A DNA stretch of 64,000 nucleotides, from contig JALIRH010000013.1 in assembly GCA_023055505.1 (NCBI GenBank), positions 7,874,001 to 7,938,000 on the forward strand. The letters run 5' to 3'. The notes beneath the pieces are model-generated. The model did not search any database. It worked only from the letters and a program-made list of their open reading frames with translations, and had not been told where the DNA came from. Origin of the DNA: Callipepla californica brunnescens (lineage: Eukaryota > Chordata > Aves > Galliformes > Odontophoridae). Made by a program: the position numbers and the translations under genes. This document shows positions 1-12,400 of this stretch, piece by piece (the stretch's first letter is position 1; each line of letters opens with the position of its first letter).

Positions 1-3000
1 TCAGCACTGGTACAGGTGGTACAGTATTTATTACATGTTTAGGAAACTAGACCAAGTTTATCAGTCCATACTGGTCACTGACTGGTAGAAGTCTTTATTC
101 CTTGCAGCAGCCATCTTTACTGAGAAGAGCTGATGCTGTCGGGTAGTGCTGGCAGTCAAAATACTGATGTTTCAAAAAGTGCAGGTGTTCATGTGGCACA
201 GCTTTAAGGGTTTTTTAAGTCCAGCATCTTGGCTTCTTGTCGAAGTGTATTGATACACTGCACCATCCTCACTTTGTTTTGAATATTTATTTCTCATTTC
301 CTTGCCTCTTTCTGACTGCCACGTGTAGGCTGCAGGAGTCTGGCCTCTATGAAGTAGATGGAAGGCAGAGGATGCAGGCTAGGGTCTGGCTAGTGATGTG
401 CTGCTGCTCCAGCTAAGAGTCAGCAGCATGTGTGCAGCCCCTGTGCTGATGATGGGCTGCCATGGGCCGGAGCCCAGGCAGGAGGAGCAGCCTGAGCCTG
501 CAGAGGGCTGGGAGCAGGGCTGTGGGCTGGAGGGCAGGCACTGGTCTGTACTGCCTGCTGAGAAGGAAATTCGTTGGCAGAGTGAGTTTTGATCTCAGCA
601 AAGCTGTTTCTGCTGAGACCCTGGGAATGACTGCAAGGTGATTATGGGGTAGGTGTACATATAAATGAAATCAGTGGTACACCATGACTTTTAAATTACA
701 TTACCTTATGAGTGTGCACGCACATGGTGGGGAGAAAATGCAGATTCTGAATTTTCTGGAAACAGTTATATGCAACTGCAACTTACTGTTATTTTAAGCT
801 TACTTTATCTCCAGTATTTGCTGGCACAGAAGACTCAGGAAACACAGCTGCTCGTTCAGCATATCAGTAATTGTTTTCAGGATATGTGGATGTATGGCAC
901 TGACATTAAGTGCATGTTCCTGAATTAAAATATTCGTATTTACTAGACTCCTTGCTTATTATAGTCCTGAGCCACTAGAGAGTTTGAAGCTCATCTGTTT
1001 GTCAAATGTGTTTTATGAGTTAATTCCTCTGTCAGCATTACTGCTGCTGGTAACAGCCCAGGAACCACCATTTTACTCAGAAATGGATCCTTTAACTTGA
1101 CCTGCTGTCAAAGATGATGCAAATAAATAAACAAAACTTGAGCCATTATGCTAGGAACAGAAAGACCAGGTCAGGTTGTGTTAACATGCAGCATTACACG
1201 CTTACATTCCTTACTGATGGATGCTCATTATGAAGTGGGTTGCTTTGGTTAGGTCTTTTTTTTTTTAGTTAACAGCTGCTAAAATACTGAACAGCCTGAC
1301 TGTTTTTAAACTGACAGTTGCTTTAGGATTCTTACTTTCTTAAATAAAGAGAGGCAAGAAGTTACTCTTCCTAGAATCTCTACAAGATTTTTTATGCCTC
1401 CCATGCTGAAGTGGGATGAAAAGTCAGATATCATTAAGCTAGAGCAGAAGTCTGCAGGAAAAGACTCATTTGGTGGCCTTTTTTTATCAATGTGCTTATG
1501 TGTAGCCTTAATTTTCTGTTTCTCTGAGTCCAGTCACATGCTTAGGCTTTCATTGAGTCACACATCAGTGAGATTTCTGGGAGTCTGGTCTTGCAATGCC
1601 AGGAGAATAAACTTGAAAAATGGAGAAATACAACATGCTTTCCAATACTGCAATAGAGCTGTGAACCTGCTTCTCTATCTCCTCTGCACTGAGCAATAAA
1701 TGATAGAAGAATCTGTCTCTTGCCAAGTGATGGCCCTGTAGAAATTAAACTGCACTTAGAAAGCCGTGTGTAGTATTCATCCAGGCTGCTTGAGATCCGC
1801 AGGGTGGCTGGTTGCAAATATGGAAATGGATCTCTTGTTCAGATTCCTGTGAATCTGCTGCTGTCTGCAGTTACTCATCTTCAAGATAAACAAAGGAAAC
1901 AAACTTTTTTTTGCTGTCATTTTTAATAGTTCCTTTTCCAGAACCTCTCTCCCTTTCCATAATCTCAGGCTTCCCTTCCTCTGCCTGTAATATAACAGCT
2001 GTGTAACAGAGCAGCAAACTTGGCTGCAGATTTTGGATGTTTTCTGATCCTCTCTGTCAATGTCAACTGGGATTTTATTCCCATTTTAATCCCATGACAC
2101 ATGCACGTCACTGGGAAGGAGTGGATTGCTTCTATCTTAATCTGCAGCCTCTTGCTTTTATGGCTCCTTAGTATCATCAGTCTTTATTTCCATCACAAGA
2201 AAAAAATGTCCTCCCCCAGTGGTGCCTCCAGATGAATGTGCTTTATTCTCAGCAGGATCAGAGGAATGCGATTTACGAGGGTTCTGGGCACTGGGAAGGC
2301 ACACGCATTGGTACTTTTGAAACATGCCTTTTGTATGATGGATGGGGCATATTATCTAAATGCTAATAAATACTGAGCCACAAATTGGCTTCATTTTTCT
2401 TCATTCCTTCACTGCCTGTGGTTGCTGAATGATGCTAAATCCAGCTTCAGACACATTGCAGTACTAATTAGTTCCGATTTCTTTCTTTGTTCTTTCTGAT
2501 AGGGCAATATGGATGTGCTGCCTCTAGGGGATATTTATATTCCAGCCTCCCTGGCTCACCTCCACAAAGAGTGCATACATTTTGATGTGAGAGGGACAGG
2601 GAATGAAGATGGTACAGATCTCATCTGGCACAGAACTCTCGGGTATCATTTAAAAGGGTCAACTGGATTATACATCTTATTAAATTCTGTGGGACTTTCC
2701 CAGAGGGCTGAGGTCCTTTGATCACACACAGATGATATCATAAACTCTGTCCGATGAATACGTGCCACAGCATCTTCTGTGGCAACTCTCAGGTGTTCTC
2801 TGTTGCCTTCTAGATTTTAGATTCATAAAGATAAGCTGACAGGTATCAGCTTTATCACTTCTACTTTTGAGAAGTAGAATTCATTTGCAATTCCTTGTAT
2901 TGAAGACATTCTCAGTAAGAGCACCTGTTTGTTTCTGGCCAGAAGACAAATAAACAAACCACTCTGCACTGACGTGATATGCGTATCCTGCAAGTCTTTC

Positions 3001-4960
3001 ATGTTATTCCATGTTATTAAATTAAAATATAAAATGAAATTGTCTCATAGGCAGCCCCTCAGAAGGTCCTCTGACACATTCTCTGAACTTGTGGTATCAG
3101 TGCTGATTTTGTAGCAGGGGAGTGCTTAGAATAACCTGGCACTTCAGTACTGAGAAATAATCTGTCCTTTATTAAAGACTGAGTTATTAAAAATGGAGAG
3201 TGTTGTCAGCCCTCTGTGAGATCAGGAGCAGTTTTCCATCTCAGAGAATTCAGATGTTTGCCTGGTAATTGTGGAAACACTTTGCAATTCAGCGTAGTGG
3301 GAATAGCCTTTCTAAAGCAAAGGTAAAATGAACAAATACATATTTGAAATATCTGTAGCTGTCATATATTTATTCTGTGAAATATAGCAGCAAACTTTTC
3401 CTTCAGGTGGACTTTGGTCTTCTACAAAAAACTCCAGAAACTGGAACGTGGCAAACAGAGGTTACGGGTGACCTGACCACAGAGTACGCGAGGATACAAA
3501 ACCTGATTCACTCTTCAGTGTGGCAGACCAAAGTATGCAACAAGCTGATTTGAAGCAAGGCTGGAGGTAGGGTTTTTTGTTTTTAATTATGCCAGTGATT
3601 AATTGCAGGAAACGCTGTCCGGGCGTCACAATTACTTCTTACAACCATTGTTTTTGGTTGGGCTCGCCCTCTGTTCTGTAACTCAGACAAGAGATTGTAT
3701 CAAGGATGTAGTTCATGGTCTTTGTTACAAATGAAATGATTCAAATGGTTCTTCCTGTAGGCTGAAAAAAAAAAGTTGTTTGCATTTACCCTAGGGAGTA
3801 GATGATGGACATTCTGTAAGTGAAATGTAAAATGCTGGAGGGGAAAAACACCAGCGCCTATGATGTCTTACCATCTCCTGTAGTCCTTGTCTGAAATATG
3901 CTTTTAATTCGATATTTCTCTCACTTATAGAATGAATAAGGGAGGAGATTTCACGTTCTTCTCAATTTAGGCATTTCAACAGCTTAAGAGAGTTTGTCAG
4001 TGCTGTATTAATTGCACAGCCTGGCTGTCATCCCTTGCCAAACCATCTCTGAATGGAGATACAGGCTCACACAGCATGCATCTTCTAGCTGTGTTTCTGT
4101 TACTTCTGTTCTCCGTGTTTATTTGTTTAGAACCACATCTGGACTCACCTGGTGTCACTGATTTCTGTAGGATCAAGCACAATTCTGAGTGTCTGGCTTC
4201 AGGGCTTTTATTCCTTGCTCATCTCTTCTAAGGAAGGCTGATAAGAAGTAATTCAAAGGTGCCCAGTGGGTGCAGAGCTCCAATAAGCTGACACTGTCTG
4301 TAAGCAGTGATGAGATGACCTCAGTAGTCCTGCAGTATGATCATACTCATCCAAATACATAGATGAGACAATCTTGTTAAATAATTGAAGTGGTATTGAG
4401 TTAAGGCCTCTCACATTTAGTACTTTTCAACTCTCCTGCCACTTATTTCATTGCTCTTTGCAGAGAAATTACACTTTTCTAGTTTTAGCATTTGTTCTGC
4501 TCTGTGCTGCTGGCTCCCAGCAGCTCCTGCAGACCTCCCGACCTCCCTCTTTCAGCCTCTAATATCATGACTTGTTTCCATGGAGACCAGTGTAAAGTGA
4601 TAAATAAATATGGCTGGGAATAGCAAGCTTCCACCTCCTGCAATTGGGATAAAACCTGGGGAATCATCGCCTGACTGTGTGTTACACTGAGCACAGAGGA
4701 GCCCCTGGTACTCTCCTCTTGGTGGCTTGCAGACAAGGGTGACATGGTATGGCTCAGCACCCCAAATACTCAGGGTACATTGATTGTCATGGCTGAAGAG
4801 TGAGCAACATAGCAGGTTGTGTGAGTGAAAATAGTGCTGGTGCTTCCCTTGGATCTGGCTGATGGAGCCCATTTGGGTTTGGGTCACAGTTGTGCTGGAA
4901 GAACATTTCTTATTCCTTCCCTGTGCTTTATTCATGAGACTCTTATAATTTTGGAGAAGG
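1..4960. other. gene-empty, AT-richer intergenic or intronic sequence
   Basis: I recognise no exon, RNA gene or full repeat here. Open frames are short (at most about 100 codons), lie on both strands and show no family motif. The longest reading with a possible upstream acceptor (about 2,498-2,721) resembles no protein I know. The stretch could be intergenic or part of a long intron of a gene outside the window; the sequence does not decide. Confidence 0.6.
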
Positions 4961-5172
4961 AATCATAAAATCATGGATTCCCAAAGTTTGGAAAAGACCA
5001 CTAAGATCATCTAGTCCAACCGTCAGCCCATCACCACCATGCCCACTAAACCATGTCTCTCAGAGCCACCTCAACCCTTTTCAGGGATGGTGATTCCCTG
5101 GGCAACTCTTTCCTATACCCCACCACTTCTTCTGAGAAGAAATTTTTTCTAATATCCGAACTGGAAGGAAAT
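4961..5172 (-). mobile_element. CR1 LINE 3' fragment (antisense)
   Basis: Reading the - strand gives the typical avian CR1 tail: a '...TTTCTTCTCAGAAG...' block, an 'ACATGGTTTAGTGGGCATGGTGG' type segment, 'GGTTGGACTAGATGATCTTAG' like text, then a decayed ATTC/ATGATT tail near 4,961. It is 5'-truncated, as nearly all CR1 copies are, and clearly diverged. No reverse transcriptase frame remains. Confidence 0.9.
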
Positions 5173-6396
5173 TCCTTTCTGGAGATAGTTATGTGCTGTC
5201 TGTCCCAGGGATAACTTTGTCATGGTTTAAGTCTTTAGGTAATTCAAAAAATAAAAAATAAAAAAAAATCAGGAATGCTTCTCAGTGCCAGTACTGTGTT
5301 TCATTCTCCCACACACTGGCATCTGGCTGCAGGTCCTGCAGGAATTCCTAGGGGATGCAAATGACCATGGGGCTTGTGAAGCTGCCTCATTAATTAAAAC
5401 AGAAAACTGGTCCTGGACTACATCGCGTGGCTTCAGCCAGAATTTTCCTTTCGTTCTCTGCTTAGAGAGAGGCTGCTCTCAGCATAAATGGCTTTTCTTT
5501 TTGGAGGACTCGATTTAATCCAGTTCCACTGTGAATATTATCTCACATGGGAGAGCAAGTAAATTTAGTCAGACTGAATGCTGTCTGACTCTGTGGTAGG
5601 CTCTGTCCGAATAACTCTAACCCTGAGTCCTCTTTGCCTCTGGTAAAATTAAAAGCTGAACTCACATCTCAGTTCTCAGGCTGTTCATTTTATAATAAAT
5701 GAAATAAAATTTGGGACTTCCAAAGTGGGATTGGAAACTTAAAATCATATTAGATCTGAACTGTCACCGGTTCATGCTCATTTTACCATCAACTCCTTTC
5801 TGTCTTGCCACACTCATTAATTCTTGCCAATATTACATCTGTCTATGATCAGGCAGTCTTTCCCAGGCCTTTTTATTACTCATTACTTGAATCACTCTCT
5901 CTTTATCTTGTTTGATTCTGCTGAGACACCCAGGGAATTTTTCAAGCTGTGAGCACAGGATTGTGCAGAAATCACTGCCTGCCACTGATGCTTCATTTGA
6001 AGATGCTCTCTTGTGATTTACCAATAAACTAGCAAGACATTTTGCTGCTAGCAGCCTCATACTGCTGAAAATTGTTTTTCAGATGAGATGGTAAATTATG
6101 GTCTCTTACTTCCTGTAGACGTAGATGCTTAATAGATCTCGTTTTGGTGTCTCATGTAGTCAAACTGGAGGTCCCTAGTGTTTTCCTTCCCTTATGTTAC
6201 AATAACAGTTGTTTTGTGCTGCTCTTCCCAGAAGGAGCTGCATTTCATTAGTTTCTACTTGCAGTATGGATTGAGGAAGGAAGACTGACAAGGCAAGAAA
6301 TACCTTGCTTCTCTCCTTTCAAAGGCATGCCATTGATCTGCTGCACTGTAGACACTGGGTTTATTTGTATGTCTGTACTTATGTACTCCAGTCTAC
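5173..6396. other. no gene recognised
   Basis: AT-rich sequence between two CR1 remnants. It has a short A/T simple run near 5,248-5,270. I see no exon-like or RNA-like signal. Confidence 0.5.
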
Positions 6397-6460
6397 AATC
6401 ACAGAATCATTTAAAATTTGGAAGGGACCTTTATATGTAATCTAGCTCAACTCCTGAGAT
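6397..6460 (-). mobile_element. short CR1 3' tail remnant (antisense)
   Basis: About 60 bases carry the inverted CR1 end: 'TCACAGAATCAT', then 'GGAAGGGACCTT', then 'ATCTAGCTCAACTCC'. Nothing upstream of the element's last 60 bases is recognisable, so this is a tiny, old fragment. Confidence 0.75.
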
Positions 6461-9400
6461 TTATGCTGCTAGCAGGATACAGGTCTTATGGCTGAAGGGA
6501 TGCTGAGGGGAACAGCTCTCTGTAACTATTTGGCCCTTTGAGGGTGCCTTGTTGCTCTAACTCATTTATTATGGGCCCTCAGTTTGACTGGCTGAACAGT
6601 TGTGTTAGCAGTTTACTGCAAGTGAATCCTTATTCTTCTTTTCTGCTCTCTCCCGTTCCTTCCTGCAATGTTTGTTAACTTTATCTGTAGGACATCTCCT
6701 AATTGTAAGAACTGAAACATGTTCCTGATTAGCTATCACCTACAAATGCCTTCAAAAACAAAATACCAGAATTGTCCTTCAACTCTTAACTGTCCTTTTC
6801 CTGCTCCAGTGGGACTAAATTAACCAGTTACAAAGAAATACAGAAAATGAAAGTGCATCTGGAACTACATGTCCTTTCCAGAATCCTGTTTGACAGCGTG
6901 ATTATCCTTAAGAAAAAAGAGCCATCCTGGTACAGTCCCGGAGGAGAAGGATTAACAACCCTGGAAGCAAGGAAAGAAGATTCACACTGACGTGAAGAAG
7001 ACAGATGTATGTGCAGTTCAAGTTCATCTTGGCAGAGTCATACTGAAAATGCCAATCCAACAATTTTAATACTCGCAGGAAAAGAGAAGTACGAGGGGGC
7101 TGAGTGATGGCTCAGTGCAGCACAAGATCCAGTGGTGAGGCTGTGCTCACTAATAAACCCTATGCCCAGGGTGGCTTCTCTCTGCAAGTACACATCAAGG
7201 TGACAGAGGACACCAACCGATACGATGGCTCAACACGGACTGCTAGTGCTCAGCAGTGAGAGATGTGAGCTGAGATGTTTTTGCCTTGGGTGACGAGGTG
7301 TATCTGCAAGGAAGATCTGTGGCTATACCTGAATTTGCTGTGACTTGCTAGCACGGATGCTGATAGTAGAATGGCTGCAGAAACATGGAGTGCAGACCAC
7401 TCACTACACTGAGGAAGGCTGGTGAATGCAGCAGGCTTTCTGCACAGAGAGACTGGAAAATACGTTATTCTCAGTTGTTGAAATGAGCCTCCTTCACACA
7501 CCTCCCAGGAATCTGGTTGTCCCTTTGGTCTTCACTGTCACAGAAGCAGTACACACTTTTGTCCCCTTCCCTTTTCTTCAGTTGTGTGCATCAGTGGAGC
7601 ACAGCACCTCGGGCTGACTTAGCATCCTGCAGGGCTCTCATCTCATCCTGGCATCAGGGCAATAATGTAACACACATCTCACTCCAGAGTGAGAAGGTTT
7701 TGTTAGTGCTGGAGCATTTGCATGTAGCCTCAGTAGAAATTCCTCTGGGGTTTAATGTCTGTCAGTCCAGAATGCAAAGCAGGATTTCAGAAGGAAAAAA
7801 GCCTTGTGGGAAAGTGCCAGTATTTCATCTTACAAGCATCAGAGGCAAGGAAAGCATTGCTGGCTATTATTGTGATAGGTTTCAATAACTGGTACACTCT
7901 GTTATTGTTACAAAGTGGAATGGGGCTAAAACCTGAGCCAAAGATGGGATAGCATTCCCTTCAATGTAGGTGCTTCTGCACAGGGGCATTGCATACCCAA
8001 AGAATACAGCACACCTGGAAAGGCAGGTGCTCTTGGAAATAAAGGTTCTATGCTGATGGTACAAGAGAGGAAAGCTTGGGTGAGGTACTGTGGTTCTGCA
8101 TTGGTGACGTCCATCTGGGTTATTTTTTCTGTGGAAAGTGCCCATCAGGGCACTTCTGAGCAAAAACATTTTGAATGAATAAAACCAGGCAACCATCTGC
8201 TGGCTGGAAAACACGCAGGCACATTCTGTGTGTAGATACGTGTCTAGGGGACATGTTGCCACTCTTAGGATGTGGATTAGGAAATCTGGTTTATATCAGA
8301 GAGAGAGAGAGGAGGAAAAAAAAAAAAAAGAATATCCAAAAGAGGAAGGCTTGTACAGCAGCAGGCTAGACTATTATCTGCTGCACTGTCTGAATTTCAT
8401 CAGTGGAAATTGCTTCTTATTTGTGAAACAGCTGTCACATTTCACTCCAGAGGTGGTGATTTTTTGTAAGTGTAAACACACAATAATGGGTTTTGATTTC
8501 CACAAATAAAATCCTGTCCTGGCTCTGAAATGTTTTGGATGCTGAGCGAAAACAACGTTGTCCTTTGTGTTAAAGAAGAACAGCAGTCCCTTTCCACTGT
8601 AACTTTCAGAAGATGGAGTACGTTTCCTTCTCCTCTCCTTCTGTTTTGCCATGAATACACAAGCACCCAAAAAGCCATCCTCCCTCTGCTTGGTAAAAAA
8701 AAATCCCAACAATGTAGGCTTGAAGGGTTGTCCAGGTGGGATAAAATTCTTTGCAAATGTTATTATAATCTCCTTAGTTTGGTTGTGGAAACCCAACCTG
8801 CTTTACAAGCTTTGCACCTTACTCCAAGCTGTTTTCCTTACCCTGTCGTGAACAGTACGTTTTTTCTCCTGCTTCATGTAAGTTGGATGCAAGTTACTTT
8901 TGCAAAGCTAACTTTCCAATCTAGCTGGCAAAGAATTTTTTATTACAGCTCCTCGATTTTTCACACATCATGGACCTTACGGGGAAATCAATGGGAATGC
9001 AGCACCTCTGTTAGGCAAGCTCTGCCTTAAAGGCATTACGAAGCATAGTAAGTATGATTAATTTTTCTGTTCCTCAAAAACTTCTTGTTAAGCTACTGAT
9101 CTTTTCTAATCTCTCATGTGGCTCCTTAACACAGGTTTGTCTGTATCGATTTCCTTCTGCAGATCATTTTAGCTCTCACACAGTTTCAACTCATCTCGCG
9201 TTCTTGACACAGTTTGTTGCCTCTGGATATATCACAGGACAGAGTGAGCTGGTGAGTCTCTTCAGCCAGTTTGTTTTTGCTTTTGCCTTTCAACTTCCCA
9301 TGTTTTCTCCTGTCATGAGACAGACAGGCATGGGCAGCTTCTAGCTGAGATGTCTTCTGAAATTCTTGCTCATTTCTGCGCATAATGAAATATTTGTGTA

Positions 9401-12400
9401 CAGATCACTTCTTGGATGTGCAGCTGGCCTGGGTTGTAGATGGTGGCTGAGAATCTGTCCATAGAGAGGTGAATTTGAACTGACTGCTGTGGATCACCTC
9501 CATTCTCAAATATAAACCTAAAATAAACCTTGCATGGGACACAGCAGATCCCATTCCTCAGCATTCCTCAGCTTCTGTGGCAAGCTTTGCTGATATATGA
9601 TGTGTTAATTTTCACTATCAGCAACAGAGCTGCAGGAAATTATGCTAATCTGTAGTACCGGGTTGTACTTAATGTGGGAGATTTGACTTTGATTCGAGGT
9701 CACCTGTTACTGCTTAGCATACAGGATGTCAAAACTATGCAGAGATTGCTGGTAACTGGGAATCTTTACAATGTGGGAGCTGTGCTGAAAGCACAGGACA
9801 AAGTGAATCTACCTGCCTGCCTTGAAAGGAGTGTAGGGGTGGAAGCAAACACTGTTGCAGGCTGGGTTTGCTCTCCTTGACTGTCTGTGGTAGGAGCAGA
9901 AGTGATAAGATGTCCCCTGGACTCTTTCACTCTATATTACAGTAAGGTTGAAGACACAGTGTTCACATTCAGGTTGCCTCCATGCTGCAGTGATAGTTGA
10001 GAGAGAGAGAAAAAAAAGGATTAAGGAGCTGGAAGAACTGAGTTGGAGAGGAGGCTGTAATTGCTGAATGTGCATCATTCGCCTTAAGGTTAAGCTGGGG
10101 AGATAGGGGGATGAGGAAAAGAATTTGGAGGTCATGTACACAAAGAGAGAGAGGATGTCCATGGGAGCCGTGGAGCAGTCACTACAGAGTGAGTAAAAAT
10201 AAACAGTAGGAAAGTAGACAAGGTATGTTCTGTTCCTGGCACGGAAACTGATCTCTGGGATGATCTTGGACAAAGTACTTGATTTCCTTGGCTGTCACTT
10301 TTCTTGCATAGCGCTGGAAATTTGATGTGTTGTTGCTGCTGAACAGATTTTAGGTGGAGCCTTGATGGCACATTGCTCATGGGGAGCATGCACACAGCTG
10401 GGAGCCTGCTGCTGGGATGTCTCTTGAAATTCTGGTAAAAGAAATTGAGTCTTTTATTGGTGTATTTTAAAAGTTAACCTCTCTGCTGAAAAAAAGTGTT
10501 ATGGTGATAATAGAGATGCTCAGAATTCTGTGGATATATGAGTATTTATATGTGCTAGCAGTATGTTTTAAATTTACTTGAACGTTCAAAGTACAATCTG
10601 AGATTGTCATACACAGTTATTGTAGTAAACTGTGTGTTTAGATGCACTGCTGTTAAATGGAAGAGTCTAGCTCTTGTTGCAGTTACATAGCTAGGGGTTA
10701 TAGGCAGGGGGAGTAGGTCAGTAAAATATTGCCAGTTAAATATAATGCGAAAGTGGTGACCTTTGAGATCCTGCGGATCACCTCCCTGGCAAGGTGCAGA
10801 TGCATGAAAGCAGTGGTCAGTGCAGTTGAGATTACAGTGGTAGGAGTAAGTTTGTGGTACGCAATGGGATAGGAAATGAAGTAAATAATTTCCTGTTCAA
10901 TTGCTCAGGCTCTTGGTAAGGCCCAAAGAAGGACCGCAAATGCAGAAGATTTTCCCTTTCCTCTCAGACCTGCGTTTCACTGCACAGTATATGCACTTGT
11001 TGAACTTTGTCTTTTTGGCTTCTCCATGCTTTTCAGTAGACAGAGAAGGAATGTAAAAGCATGTGGATAGCATAATCCATTATAGTTATCATTGAGTATT
11101 CAAAAAAAAAAAAAAAAAAGAAAAGCCTCAAGAATATCCCAGAGCGCTGCTAAGGTTAATTGACTGCTTGAAGGTGTCACTACACAGTTTCCAGAAAATA
11201 ATAATTTTTGGACTGAAATCGACAGTTGTGCATTCACTGTCTGTGACTCCCAGATAAGCACTGTCCTGTCTTGAAGCTGAATTTGTCCTGACTTGAAGCT
11301 GAATTCTCTGAGGTAGCTGAAATGGTGCAGAAATGGTAAAGTAGGTGTTTATAGCAGCTCTCTCTGAGTCTGACCCATTGCTTAAGACACCTTAAAGGAA
11401 GGTGCTGTACTATGCCAAACTGCAGTAACTGATATTTTTTGCAGCAGGCAGATTCAAGATCTTTCTTGTCACTGTAGACAGACAGAGCAGTCACAGGTAG
11501 TCATGGTCATATCAAAACATTAAATATCCAAAGATGTTATATTCATATAGGGCTCAGAGCTTTAGTTGAAAAAAAAAAACCCAAAACACCAAAAATCCAA
11601 AATACTGATGTGTTTTAAATAAATGCCATCACTGCAGAGCCAGCTGAGTTCTGATGCATGATGCATCGGTATGTTTTGTACCATGTGTACTGCTGTGTTG
11701 GACAACTAGGGGCACACTGGTGGCAGGAATTTGTTACCTGAGTCTCGTAAAAGGAGGATGAGGTCAAGCTTAAGTATAAGGGAAGAGATGAAGGAATCTG
11801 AAGATGCCAGCCTGGATCTTTCAAGCTGGTAGTTACTGAGATGGTTTTCAGTCTTGAGCATTGCCCGAAGTCTCTGCTCTGAAAGTCGATGGTGTTGTGA
11901 TTACTGTTCTGTATGAACAGCTGGATACGTATCTGAACAGTATGTTCAGCACTGAGTACCCAGCGCTGGCAAGCTGCAGCAGCTCCAGCAGTGACATACT
12001 CCCCAGCAGGTTGGAAGATGTGTGCATACGTGCATGCGTCTATCTCTGCATAAATAACAGATAATGTAGGTGAGGCTGTCCGTCTGAACACCTAACAATG
12101 TCTTTTAGCTGCGGGGTTTTCCTTGTTCCCAGTTCTCCAAATGACTACATTAATCCTGTTCACAACGATCTCAGTACGGACTGTTTTTTTGTGAGAGGAG
12201 AGTTACTGCTTTCGGGACAAATGCATATCATTGAAGCAGGTGAGTACATGCAGTGCTTACTTTTCTTACAGCTGGATGATTGTTCTGTATACTCATACGC
12301 TTCAGCACTGTCTGCACAAACATTAAGTCAAGTACTGAGAGCCTTCAGAGGGATTTGTACCTTCTGAAGAACTATGGGACCTTTCCCATCTCTGAAACTC

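Noticed and set aside
2498..2721. acceptor-like TTTCTGATAG followed by an open 73-codon stretch
   Set aside because: No donor ends it before the stop and the protein matches nothing I know. A terminal exon of an unknown gene is possible but unsupported.
7108..7260. 50-codon frame starting MAQCSTRSSG that reads unusually smoothly
   Set aside because: It is too short to separate from chance. A TGA stands two codons upstream and I recognise no homologue.
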